A stretch of 64,000 bases of DNA, taken from Hoeflea sp. 108 (GTDB lineage Bacteria; Pseudomonadota; Alphaproteobacteria; Rhizobiales; Rhizobiaceae). Below, piece by piece: positions 19,761-29,531 of this stretch. The notes below the pieces were generated by a model. That model did not search any database, was not told where the DNA came from, and saw only the letters and a program-made list of their open reading frames with translations. Both the position numbers and the translations under genes were made by a program. The stretch lies in NCBI RefSeq assembly GCF_000372965.1, contig NZ_KB890024.1, positions 3,846,839-3,910,838 of the forward strand, written 5' to 3'. Numbering within the stretch: the stretch's first letter is position 1; every line of letters starts with the position of its first letter.

Positions 19761-20267
19761 ATGGGCGTTCAGATGACCATCAGGCCGATCGTCCATTTTC
19801 TCGATCCGCGTTTGCAGGCCATCGCCGCTCCGGTAACGACGTTCGACGCGGAACTGCGCATGCTCGCCGACGACCTGCTCGACACCATGCGGGCCGCCCC
19901 GGGCGTCGGCATCACCGCGCCTCATATCGGCGTGGCCAGTCGGCTGGTGGTGCTCGAACTCGAGCCGAAGCAGGTGCGTATCTACGTCAACCCGCAGATC
20001 GTCTGGACTTCGCAGGAAAAGATCCGCCACACCGAAGGCAGCGTTTCGATGCCAGGCGTCACCGACGAGATCGAGCGCCATGCCGCTGTCGAGATCGCCT
20101 ATCAGGATCTCCATGGCAGAGAACTGACCGAGAAGGCCGAAGGCTTCCTTGCTGTCTGCCACCAGCACGAGATCGACCAGCTCGACGGCATCTTCTGGAT
20201 CCAGCGCCTGTCGAAGCTCAAGCGCGACCGCCTGATCAAGCGCTACGACAAGATACGGCAACGCTAG
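19761..20267 (+). CDS. Peptide deformylase-like protein with substituted metal ligands
   Basis: 168 residues with the overall deformylase fold pattern, but all three diagnostic motifs are altered. Motif I (GxGxAAxQ) reads GVGITAPH (48-55). Motif II (EGCLS) reads EGSVS (92-96), replacing the metal-binding Cys with Ser. Motif III (HExDH) reads HEIDQ (136-140), replacing the second metal His with Gln. True deformylases remove the formyl group from nascent proteins using Fe(II), so this one is probably inactive or uses another chemistry. It sits in the peptide-uptake locus rather than with fmt. No strong ribosome site is seen; ATG at 19773 is an alternative start. Confidence 0.85.
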   Translation: MGVQMTIRPIVHFLDPRLQAIAAPVTTFDAELRMLADDLLDTMRAAPGVGITAPHIGVASRLVVLELEPKQVRIYVNPQIVWTSQEKIRHTEGSVSMPGVTDEIERHAAVEIAYQDLHGRELTEKAEGFLAVCHQHEIDQLDGIFWIQRLSKLKRDRLIKRYDKIRQR

Positions 20268-20518
20268 TGCGACGGAAGCCGTTGATGCCAACACCGGCAC
20301 GGGTTGGTTCGATGGCGCCGATTTCCACATGACGGGTAAATGTTGGGACGCTCTTGCCTATGTTCAGGGCATTTCTTGCCGCGTTGCGACAGTTGAGTCA
20401 CCTCTAATGTGAGCCTGGGTGCGGAACCAATTCGCTGATCGCGTGTTTAGGCGCTGCTGGGGGACAGCTCCCATGCGTGAAACTAGGGAAGTTGCTTAAG
20501 CATCAAAGGAGCAGGATC

Positions 20519-20761
20519 ATGAAGAAATTTGTTCTCGCCTTGGCCGTTGCTGGCATGATGTCGTTCCCTGCCTTCGCCGCCGACGGCGTCGTGAAGGAAT
20601 ACAACAAGGAAGCCCGCGTCATCACCCTGGAAGACGGCACCAGCTTCACCGTAGGCGCAGACGTCGCGATTCCGCCGGAAGTCAAGGTTGGCGCCAAGGT
20701 CTCGATTCAGACGGACAAGAACGACAACACCAAGGTGACGGAAGTTCTTATGAACCCGTAA
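20519..20761 (+). CDS. Small secreted DUF1344 protein
   Basis: 80 residues. A Sec signal peptide (about 1-21, ending AFAA) precedes a short beta-rich domain with DGVVKEYNKEARVITLEDGT and VKVGAKVSIQTD, the DUF1344 pattern common in Rhizobiales. The function is unknown; it is probably a periplasmic OB-like fold. The start is set by AAAGGAG nine bases upstream. It is monocistronic and ends at a clear terminator. Confidence 0.85.
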   Translation: MKKFVLALAVAGMMSFPAFAADGVVKEYNKEARVITLEDGTSFTVGADVAIPPEVKVGAKVSIQTDKNDNTKVTEVLMNP

Positions 20762-20786
20762 GCGGGTCCCCTCGAACAGATCTTCA

Positions 20787-20817
20787 GGCCCTGGATACGC
20801 CCGTATCCAGGGCCTTT
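20787..20817 (+). terminator. Rho-independent terminator after the DUF1344 gene
   Basis: A perfect 12-bp stem, GGCCCTGGATAC / GTATCCAGGGCC, with a GCCC loop, followed by TTTC. Confidence 0.8.
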
Positions 20818-20940
20818 CAATTGCAGCCTTTTGCAGCCTGCCGATCGCCATGCAGCGCCCAGCCCACGTCCGCGTCCTGCTCGCCTACCCCTACCTGCCT
20901 GCGCGACCTACCCCGTGATGGCGTCGACGTAGCTCATTTC

Positions 20941-21180
20941 GAAACTTTCAGAGACGCGCGACAGACAATGCGCTGTCGGCCTTGATGATCCTGCCGGTGG
21001 CGAGGCCGAAGCTGCCTGTAGCCAGTGCTGTCATATGCCGCCAATGTTGCCGGGATCGCCCCAACTCCCCCGCCGTCGGCAAATGAGCCGGTCTTATTCC
21101 TGCACCTTCCACCCCGCTGCCCGCTGGCGATGGACATCCGCAATGATGTTCGGACCTCAAGCATACCGCCGCCTGCGCTG
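20941..21180 (-). pseudogene. Decayed 3' fragment of an SDR dehydrogenase gene
   Basis: The minus strand reads ALATGSFGLATGRIIKADSALSVARL in pieces, nearly the C-terminus of the intact SDR at 25250-26026. In a hand alignment, 20941-21030 matches 25243-25332 at roughly 79 of 90 bases. Similarity continues, with a gap of about 12 bases and rising divergence, to about 21180. The 5' two-thirds is missing and the frame is broken. The stretch from there to 21433 shows no gene. Confidence 0.75.
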
Positions 21181-21433
21181 ACATCGCCTGCCGCGCGCTC
21201 GAGGGCTGGGGGTGCAAAGGGGAAGAGCCCCATGTGCCATGGTTCGACATCCAACGACCGTTTCAAACGTCGATGTGCGAAGATTCACGCAGTCCTTTCG
21301 ATTGACGAGCCTCGCGTCACACGCCACAAAGTTCCATCAACGAGCTCCTTTGCCTTCTGGTTGCTGCCTCCATCTCTGCTGAGCGGCCATGCGTAGGTGT
21401 TTCCTGCCTTGGACCCATGGAGATTCACGTTTC

Positions 21434-22153
21434 ATGAAAATCCCCAAGAAGCTCGGCCATATCTGGATAGGTCCGAAGCAGCAGCCGTCGCAGTGGATGC
21501 AAAGCTGGATCGACCGTCACCCAGACTGGGACTACACGCTCTACGACAACGACTTCCTCCGCAAGGGCAACTTCAGGACGCGCGCCCAGATCGACGAGTA
21601 CATGAAGCGCGGCTCTTATGCAGGTGCAGCGGACCTGCTGCGCTTCGAAATTCTTTACTCCGAAGGCGGCTACATGGCCGGCGCGGACAGCATTTGCGTC
21701 CATCCGGTCGATGAACTGTTTGACGACGACGGAACGCTCTATACCGTCTATGAAAATGAGTTCCTGCGCGGCCAGCTGGTAGCTCCGATTGTGGCGGCTG
21801 CACCAGGCCACCCATTCCTCAATCTGATCCTATCCATCCTGGAGAGCACACCTCCTGCCGAATTGGATCAGCCGTGGAGAACGACGGGCAATCTGTTCAT
21901 TGCCGAGCTGATCGAAACACATCGGCCGGATATCGTCATCTGGCCTTCTCACGTCCTCATACCCGAGCATTTCATCGGGAGAAAATACACGGGGACCGGC
22001 AAGGTATATGCGCACCAGATGTTCGGAGAAACGACCGGCGCTTATCAATTCAGCTCGACCTTCTCCAACATGCTCGAATATCGCAGGCGCATCTATGCGT
22101 CGATGGCGCGCAAGCGATTGAGAGCGATTAGGAGAAAGAAAACGGCACAATGA
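21434..22153 (+). CDS. Glycosyltransferase of the sugar-binding DXD (Gly_transf_sug) family, DXD altered
   Basis: 239 residues. The N-terminus IPKKLGHIWIGP and the segment GAADLLRFEILYSEGGYMAGADS match capsule/mannosyltransferase-type GT32 proteins (OCH1-like). The usual DxD metal site after the EGG turn (normally GGIYLDxD) here reads GGYMAGADS, so one Asp is missing. Similar proteins add sugars to surface polymers. It starts at MKIPKKLGH; an in-frame ATG 45 bases upstream lacks support. It is followed within 62 bases by the Mur-ligase-like gene, probably in one operon. Confidence 0.8.
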   Translation: MKIPKKLGHIWIGPKQQPSQWMQSWIDRHPDWDYTLYDNDFLRKGNFRTRAQIDEYMKRGSYAGAADLLRFEILYSEGGYMAGADSICVHPVDELFDDDGTLYTVYENEFLRGQLVAPIVAAAPGHPFLNLILSILESTPPAELDQPWRTTGNLFIAELIETHRPDIVIWPSHVLIPEHFIGRKYTGTGKVYAHQMFGETTGAYQFSSTFSNMLEYRRRIYASMARKRLRAIRRKKTAQ

Positions 22154-22214
22154 CCGCGCAATGCAAATTGCGGGTACGCAGCGGCGATCCGGCCTCCGTT
22201 GGAGCACGGGATTG

Positions 22215-23537
22215 ATGTACAAGGCCTTGAGAAATGCCACACGGTCTTTTCGCCGAAAGCATGGGCCACGCGCACTCACGATCCGCCTCGGCAATTGCCT
22301 TCGCCTGAAGCTGGCGCAACTGAGGCGTAGCCGGTCCAAGGCGCTGCACATCGGCATAACGGGCAGTTCGGCCAAGTCGACGACCACTGCTCTTCTTACC
22401 CACATTCTGGAAGGTCAGGGCAGCGTCCACGCGCAGGTCTACGAGAACACGATCCCGCAACTGGCGAGGACGCTGTGCAGCACGCCATCGCTAGCGGACT
22501 ACGCCGTCGCAGAGGTTGGCGCTACCATCAAAGGATCCATACGGCCGATGGCTCGCCTCCTCCGCCCCGAGGTCGCCATCGTCACCAAAGTCGGCCTGGA
22601 GCATTATTCGGCGTTTCGCGGCAAGGAAGCCGTGGCTCAGGAAAAGGGAGAACTTGTCTCGGCCTTGCAACCTGCGGGTCTTGCAATCCTCAATGCGGAC
22701 GACCCGCATGTCATGGCAATGGCAAAGCGTACGGCGGCCCGCATCGTCACCTTTGGCCGGTCGGACACCGCTGACTACAGGCTGGACTCTGCCGAAGCTT
22801 CATTCCCGCGGCTCCTCAAGGTGACCGTATCCTGCAGCGAAGGAAGCTTCGAGCTGCAGACGGCTTTCGTGGGTGAAGAGTTCTGGATCGCGACCCTGGC
22901 CGCATTCGCCACCGCTGTCGAACTCGGCGTGGCACCAGATTTGGCGATATCTCGCATTGCCAGCTTCGCTGTCCCGTGGAACCGCTGCGGCATTCTCGCG
23001 ACCAACGGAGGCCCTACCTTCATCGTCGATACGGTGAAGGCTCCCAATGACAGCATTCCAGCCGCCATCGCCATTCTCAGCAAGAGCCAGCCCGCCAACA
23101 AGCGCGCGGTAATCGGCTTCATTTCCGACTACACCGGCGGCCCGAGGAAGGGCGCTGCACTCGCATACGACCTTGCCTACCAATGCGCGGACCAGTTCAT
23201 CTTCGTCGGCGAGAATGGCCATCGTGCCCGCCCTTCCGAGGAAGACAGGAAAAACGGCAAGTTCATCGACTTCCTTCTTCCAAAGGAGGCATCGGACTAC
23301 GTCAGGGCGACTTCCCGGCCCGACGAACTGATCCTTCTCAAGGGATCCCAGACCCAGCATCTCGAACGGATTGCCCTTAGTTGGACGCATGACGTCCAAT
23401 GCTGGGAAACCAATTGCGGCAAGTACATCGACTGCCTGCAATGCGGGATGGTCGAGGTCCCCTACAACGAGCATCGCAAGGCCCGCAAAGCTCGCGCGCG
23501 GGCCCTGCGGGACAAAGGCATGTCACGCTCGGGCTAG
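22215..23537 (+). CDS. Mur ligase family protein (MurF-like) with C-terminal cysteine cluster
   Basis: 440 residues. The ATP loop is GITGSSAKSTTT (47-58), aligned with GTNGKTTT of Mur ligases, followed by AVAEVGA and the VTKVGLEHYSAF/ILNADDP motifs of MurF central domains. The C-terminal domain holds GFISDYTGGPRKG. The extreme C-terminus adds Cys396, Cys401, Cys407 and Cys410 (C-x4-C-x5-C-x2-C), a likely zinc site absent from MurC-F. It is not a cell-wall mur cluster gene: its partner is a glycosyltransferase. The start at 22215 follows GGAG; an ATG at 22161 would add 18 residues. It probably forms an amide bond on an unknown surface molecule or metabolite. Confidence 0.75.
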   Translation: MYKALRNATRSFRRKHGPRALTIRLGNCLRLKLAQLRRSRSKALHIGITGSSAKSTTTALLTHILEGQGSVHAQVYENTIPQLARTLCSTPSLADYAVAEVGATIKGSIRPMARLLRPEVAIVTKVGLEHYSAFRGKEAVAQEKGELVSALQPAGLAILNADDPHVMAMAKRTAARIVTFGRSDTADYRLDSAEASFPRLLKVTVSCSEGSFELQTAFVGEEFWIATLAAFATAVELGVAPDLAISRIASFAVPWNRCGILATNGGPTFIVDTVKAPNDSIPAAIAILSKSQPANKRAVIGFISDYTGGPRKGAALAYDLAYQCADQFIFVGENGHRARPSEEDRKNGKFIDFLLPKEASDYVRATSRPDELILLKGSQTQHLERIALSWTHDVQCWETNCGKYIDCLQCGMVEVPYNEHRKARKARARALRDKGMSRSG

Positions 23538-23582
23538 GATGTAGGCAGCAGCACCGGTCTCGGGTCCTTGACCTCGGTGCTG

Positions 23583-25238
23583 CTACCGCACGTCCGCCCG
23601 CGCCCGTGGCCGCGCATCGTTGCGCTCATGGGCGAAAATCGTGGCCGGCAGTGGATCGCGGTTGCGGATGATGTCGGCGCCTTTTTCGCCAACCATTATT
23701 GTCGGGCCGTTGGTGTTGCATGACGGCACCCGCGGCATCACCGAACTGTCGCAGACACGTAAGCCTTCGATGCCGTGAACCTTCAGCTCGAGGTCGACGA
23801 CGGCCATGTCGTCAGTGCCCATCCTGCAGGTGCCGACGGGGTGATGGTCGGTCTTGGCATTGGCGCAGCCATAGTCGAACAGCTGTTCCTCGGTCACCTT
23901 GTCCGGCCCGGGCAGCCGCTCGGCCAGCACGAAGGGTTTCAGGGCCGCCTGCTGCATGATCTCGCGCGCGATCCTGAGCCCTTCGATCGACATCTTGCGG
24001 TCGTGCGGATCGGCCCAGTAGTTGGGGTCGATCAGCGGGGCTGCCGCCGGATCGCTTGAAGCCAGCCGCACCGTGCCGCGCGAGCGCGGATGCAGATAGG
24101 CGGAATTGAGCGTCACGCCGGCATTCTTGAGCCGGGCGACGCCAGCCTCGATACCCGAGCCCAAACCGAGGTGGAACTGGATGTCGGGCGAACGCGCGTC
24201 TGGATCGGCGTACCAGAAGCCGCCTGTCTCAAACAGGCTCGACGTCACTGGCCCGGTGCGGAACAGCACATATTGCAACCCGGCCCACAGCGTGCGGTGC
24301 AGCTTGGCGACGTTGTCGTAGGTGTGATCTCCGGTGCACTCGGAGATGACGAACAGGTCGAGATGATCCTGCATGTTCTCGCCGACGCCCTTGAGGTCGT
24401 GGACGACTGGAATGCCAATGCTCTTCAGATGATTGGCCGGACCGATGCCGGACTGAAGCAGCAGCTTGGGCGAGCCGATGGCGCCCGACGACACCAGCAC
24501 TTCGCGGTCTGCACGGATCATTTCGGGACCATTGCCGCCGGCAATCTCGACACCAACGGCCCTGCCCTTTTCGACCACGACGCGCGTCACCCGCGCGCCC
24601 AGGCGAACCGTCAAATTGCGCCGGTCCTTGATCGGGCTGAGATAGGCCATCGAGGCCGAAGAGCGACGCTTGTTGCGCTGGGTCAGCTGATAGAAGCCGA
24701 CGCCGGCCTGCTGGCGGCCGTTGAAATCGTGATTGTAAGGAATGCCGAGTTCCTGGCCGGCACGGATATAGGCATCGCAGATCGGCAGAGCCGCCGACGG
24801 CATCGATACGCCCAGCGGCCCGCCATAGGAGTGATAGTCGTCGGCAAAGCGTTGGTTGTCCTCGCAGCGCTTGAAATAGGGCAGCACCGAGCGATAATCC
24901 CAGCCGGTGCAGCCATCCTCGCTGGCCCAGAGATCGTAGTCGACGGCGTTGCCGCGGGTGTAGAGCTGGGCGTTGATGCTGGAGCCGCCGCCGACCACCT
25001 TGGCCTGGGTGTAGCGCAAAACCCGGTTCTTCATGTGCTTCTGCGGCACCGTCTCCCAGCCCCAGCTGGCCACGCCCTTGGTCATTTTGGCAAAGCCTGC
25101 CGGCATGTGGAACAACGGGTTCCAGTCGCCGCCGCCGGCTTCGAGCAGCAGAACGCGCACGTCCGCGTCTTCGCTCAGCCGGTTGGCAAGCACACAGCCG
25201 GCGGGACCCGCACCAGTGATGATGTAGTCGTAGATCAT
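23583..25238 (-). CDS. GMC-family FAD oxidoreductase, choline dehydrogenase/AlkJ-like
   Basis: 551 residues from MIYDYIITGAGPAGC; the FAD loop is GAGPAG (9-14). GMC signatures are GGGSSINAQLYTRGNAVDYDLWA and SSGAIGSPKLLLQSGIGP. The catalytic region contains HHPVGTCRMG (His) and SCNTNGPTIMVGEKGADII (Asn). It would oxidise a primary alcohol to an aldehyde, passing electrons to a quinone or cytochrome. It is the last gene of the twelve-gene operon, with 11 bases after the SDR stop; a GTG at 25253 overlapping that stop is an alternative start. Confidence 0.9.
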   Translation of the reverse strand: MIYDYIITGAGPAGCVLANRLSEDADVRVLLLEAGGGDWNPLFHMPAGFAKMTKGVASWGWETVPQKHMKNRVLRYTQAKVVGGGSSINAQLYTRGNAVDYDLWASEDGCTGWDYRSVLPYFKRCEDNQRFADDYHSYGGPLGVSMPSAALPICDAYIRAGQELGIPYNHDFNGRQQAGVGFYQLTQRNKRRSSASMAYLSPIKDRRNLTVRLGARVTRVVVEKGRAVGVEIAGGNGPEMIRADREVLVSSGAIGSPKLLLQSGIGPANHLKSIGIPVVHDLKGVGENMQDHLDLFVISECTGDHTYDNVAKLHRTLWAGLQYVLFRTGPVTSSLFETGGFWYADPDARSPDIQFHLGLGSGIEAGVARLKNAGVTLNSAYLHPRSRGTVRLASSDPAAAPLIDPNYWADPHDRKMSIEGLRIAREIMQQAALKPFVLAERLPGPDKVTEEQLFDYGCANAKTDHHPVGTCRMGTDDMAVVDLELKVHGIEGLRVCDSSVMPRVPSCNTNGPTIMVGEKGADIIRNRDPLPATIFAHERNDARPRARADVR

Positions 25239-25249
25239 GTCAGGAACTC

Positions 25250-26026
25250 TCACAGACGCGCGACGGACAATGCCCCGTCGGCCTTGATGATGCTGCCGGT
25301 GGCGAAGCCGAAGCTGCCGGTTGCCAGCGCCGCAGCGATACGTCCGATGTCGTCCGGCTCGCCCCAGCGCCCCGCCGGCACCAGCCCGTCGGCGATCAGC
25401 CGGTCATATTTTTCCGAAACCTTGGCCGTCATGTCCGAACGGATGATGCCGGGACGTATCTCGAACACGTCGATGCCGGAACCTGCCAACCGAAGCGTCA
25501 GCCCTTGAGTGAAGGCTGCAAGCCCTGCCTTCGACATGCAGTAGTCGAGCCTTTCGGGCGAGGTCATCTCGGCCGAGATCGAGGTGATGTTGATGATCGA
25601 GCGGCGCTGGCCCGGCTGCGGCATGGCGAGCATCGCCCGCAGCACAGACTGGGTAAAGAACACCGTGCCGCGCAGGTTGACCGCCATGATCACGTCGAAA
25701 TTCTCTGACGTGAGCTCAAGGAAATCGCCGCGCACTTTTGACGCGATGCCGGCATTGTTGACGAGGCAGTCGAGCCGGCCGAAGTGATCGACGATCGTCT
25801 CGACCGTAGCCGCATGGCCCTCGATCTCGGCAAGGTCGGAGGCGACAAATAGCACCTTGGCGCCATGCTTTTCGAGGCCCGACACGGCCTCGGCCGCGGT
25901 CTGGTCCTCTTCACGGTCGGTGATGGCAAGATCGAAGCCTGCCTCGGCCAGCGCCCTCGCCACGGCAAGCCCGATGCCGCGGCGCGCGCCGGTCACCAGC
26001 GCCACGGGTTTCGCCTGGGTGCTCAT
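25250..26026 (-). CDS. Short-chain dehydrogenase/reductase
   Basis: 258 residues, classical SDR. Cofactor loop TGARRGIG (12-19), NNAG motif, catalytic Ser in NITSIS and YCMSK as the YxxxK pair. Annotated relatives are usually called 3-ketoacyl-ACP reductase or sugar/polyol dehydrogenase; neither can be chosen here. It sits between two GMC oxidoreductases and overlaps the upstream gene by four bases. A decayed copy of its 3' end lies at 20941-21180. Confidence 0.9.
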   Translation of the reverse strand: MSTQAKPVALVTGARRGIGLAVARALAEAGFDLAITDREEDQTAAEAVSGLEKHGAKVLFVASDLAEIEGHAATVETIVDHFGRLDCLVNNAGIASKVRGDFLELTSENFDVIMAVNLRGTVFFTQSVLRAMLAMPQPGQRRSIINITSISAEMTSPERLDYCMSKAGLAAFTQGLTLRLAGSGIDVFEIRPGIIRSDMTAKVSEKYDRLIADGLVPAGRWGEPDDIGRIAAALATGSFGFATGSIIKADGALSVARL

Positions 26027-27528
26027 GCCGCCAGATCCTTCCTCGCAATATGGTCGGCGACGCGCAAAGCCTGCGCCGCAATCGTCAGCGCCGGATTGAC
26101 CGCCGCCGATGTCGGCAGGAAGCTCGCATCAACGACAAACAGGTTGGGGTGGTCGAAGGCACGGCAGAAGACGTCGAGCGGCGCCTGGGCGGGGTCGGTG
26201 CCCATGCGCACCGTGCCGCATTGATGTGACGGCGTGCGCTTGTCGAAGGCGCGGGAGACCACGACGGGAAAACCCGCGCTGCGCAGCACCTGCTTGAGCT
26301 TGGCCACCAGCCGCTCATGCGCCTCCCAATTGCTGCGCACCCATTTCAGCACGATGCGCTCGCCGTCGACCATGACGCGGCTTTCCGGCGACGGCAGGTC
26401 TTCGCTCATGGCGTAGAAATCGATCGAATGCGCGGTGACGCGGTTCAGCAACCACTCCGGCACGGCAGGCATAGCACCTTTCAGGATGGTGCCCGAAATG
26501 CGCCCGAGCAGTTGCACATTGCCCAGCGGCGGCCCGCCCTCACCGTCGGAAAGGTAAAAATCATTGAAGCCAAAAGTCTTCTGATAGACCGAATCGTTGC
26601 GGAACCAGGGGCTCATGGCGATCACCGCCGTCGAGTTGTGGTTCATGAAGTTGCGGCCGACCTGGTCGGAGCGGTTGGCGAGCCCAGTCGGATTGGCATC
26701 ATTGGCCGAGCGCAGCAGGAGCGCCGCCGACTGCACGGCGCCCGCCGACAGGATCACCAGCTTCGGCCGCAGCACGGCGGTCTCGCCATTGTGCAGGTAG
26801 TGGACAGCAACGATCCGCCCGTCTGCCGCCGCTTCCAGTCGCGTCACACGCGTGTCGATCTGCAGCTTGACGTTCTTATGCTTGAGCGCTGCCGCCAGCG
26901 CGGTCGTCTCCGCATCCATCTTGCCGTCGAAACTGTTTGGATGCGCATCCCATGGCGTCTTGCCCTTGGCCAGCCAACGTTCGATGTCGACGCCAAGTGG
27001 CAGCGAATAAGGCTGCACGCCCTTGGCCCTGAGCCTGGCGCGCACGCCCGCTATCGCGGGTTCGTCGGCGACAGGCGCATGGGCATAACCGCTCGAATGC
27101 CGTGGCTCCGTCGGGTCCTCGCCCAGCACCCCGCGCACCTGGTAAAGCTGTTCCGCCTTCCCGTACCAGGCCTCCAACTCGTCATAGGCGAACGGCCATG
27201 CCGGCGACACGCCGTCGAGATGCTGCATCTCGGCAAAATCCTCGCGGCGATAGCGCGTCAGCACCGCGCCGTAGAACTTTGAATTGCCGCCGACATTGTA
27301 ATAGTTGCCCGGGTTGAAGCCGGTACCGTCAGCCTCGTACCAGGTCTCGTCGGGCCGAAAGTGCCCGCGCTGGAAGATGGCGCGTTGGTCGCGGTTCTCC
27401 GGTCGGTCTGCGATATGGCCGCCGGCCTCGAGAATGAGGATTTCCGCGCCGGTCGCGGCAAGGCCGGCGGCGATGGTTGCGCCGCCTACGCCTGAGCCGA
27501 TGATGACGATGTCAGGCTGTCCGGACAT
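26023..27528 (-). CDS. GMC-family oxidoreductase, gluconate/glucoside dehydrogenase-like
   Basis: 501 residues from MSGQPDIVIIGSGVGG. The FAD loop is GSGVGG and the C-terminal catalytic segments are PSHQCGTVRMG (His) and AAVNPALTIAAQALRVADHI (Asn). The NYYNVGGNSKFYGAVLTRYR stretch resembles the subfamily containing gluconate 2-dehydrogenase and glucoside 3-dehydrogenase large subunits rather than choline dehydrogenase. No small subunit or cytochrome gene is adjacent. It starts one base after the ABC ATPase stop. Confidence 0.87.
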   Translation of the reverse strand: MSGQPDIVIIGSGVGGATIAAGLAATGAEILILEAGGHIADRPENRDQRAIFQRGHFRPDETWYEADGTGFNPGNYYNVGGNSKFYGAVLTRYRREDFAEMQHLDGVSPAWPFAYDELEAWYGKAEQLYQVRGVLGEDPTEPRHSSGYAHAPVADEPAIAGVRARLRAKGVQPYSLPLGVDIERWLAKGKTPWDAHPNSFDGKMDAETTALAAALKHKNVKLQIDTRVTRLEAAADGRIVAVHYLHNGETAVLRPKLVILSAGAVQSAALLLRSANDANPTGLANRSDQVGRNFMNHNSTAVIAMSPWFRNDSVYQKTFGFNDFYLSDGEGGPPLGNVQLLGRISGTILKGAMPAVPEWLLNRVTAHSIDFYAMSEDLPSPESRVMVDGERIVLKWVRSNWEAHERLVAKLKQVLRSAGFPVVVSRAFDKRTPSHQCGTVRMGTDPAQAPLDVFCRAFDHPNLFVVDASFLPTSAAVNPALTIAAQALRVADHIARKDLAA

Positions 27529-27529
27529 G

Positions 27530-28645
<1,116 letters not shown>

Positions 28646-28649
28646 GGGC

Positions 28650-29531
28650 TTACCCCTTGACCGCGCCGGCCATCAGGCCGCGCACGAAATAGCGTCCGGA
28701 GACGATGTAGACGATGAGGGTGGGCAGGGCGGCCAAGATCGCCCCGGCAAAATGGACGTTGTATTCCTTCACGCCGGTCGACGAATTGACCAGGTTGTTC
28801 AGCGCCACCGTGATTGGAATGGAGTTGAAGCCCGAGAAGGACGAGCCGAACAGGAAGTCGTTCCAGATGTTGGTGAACTGCCAGATGACGGTGACGACGA
28901 TGATCGGCCCTGACGACGGCAAAAGGATGCGTCGGAAGATCTGGAAGAAGCTGGCGCCGTCGATCTGCGCCGCACGCACCAGTTCGGTCGGGAACGCCTC
29001 ATAGTAGTTGCGGAAGAACAGCGTGGTGAAGCCGAGGCCGTAGATGGCGTGGATCAGCACCAGCCCGCTGATGGTGCCGGCAAGCCCGGTCATGCCGAGA
29101 ATGCGGGCCGACGGTATCAGCACGATCTGGAACGGAATGAAGCAGGCGAGCAGCATCATGCCGAAAACGATGTTGTCGCCCTTGAAGCGCCATTTGGTCA
29201 GCACATAGCCGTTGAGCGCACCAAGCATCGTCGAGATGGCGACGGCAGGAACGACCATCATGACCGAGTTGAGGAAATAGGGCTTGAGACCCGTCGGCGA
29301 GACGCCGATCTGTGCCGTCGACCAGGCCGACAGCCAAGGTGCGATCGTCCACTGTTGCGGCAGTGCCAGCATGTTGCCCTGGCGGATCTCGTCCAGTGGC
29401 TTCAGCGAATTGACGATCATCACGTAGAGCGGCAGCAGGTAGTAGACCGCAAACAGGATCAGCACGACATAGATGAGAGCTCGGGCGAAGATGCCGTTGC
29501 GGGTGGCAACGTCCTGGGAAGCGGCGCTCAT
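28650..29531 (-). CDS. Sugar ABC transporter permease, MalG type
   Basis: 293 residues with six predicted membrane segments. The EAA loop EAFPTELVRAAQIDGASFFQIFRRI splits into the standard EAA---G motif that contacts the ATPase. It starts at 29531 and overlaps the previous permease stop by four bases. The open frame continues upstream only as a shadow of that gene. Confidence 0.92.
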   Translation of the reverse strand: MSAASQDVATRNGIFARALIYVVLILFAVYYLLPLYVMIVNSLKPLDEIRQGNMLALPQQWTIAPWLSAWSTAQIGVSPTGLKPYFLNSVMMVVPAVAISTMLGALNGYVLTKWRFKGDNIVFGMMLLACFIPFQIVLIPSARILGMTGLAGTISGLVLIHAIYGLGFTTLFFRNYYEAFPTELVRAAQIDGASFFQIFRRILLPSSGPIIVVTVIWQFTNIWNDFLFGSSFSGFNSIPITVALNNLVNSSTGVKEYNVHFAGAILAALPTLIVYIVSGRYFVRGLMAGAVKG

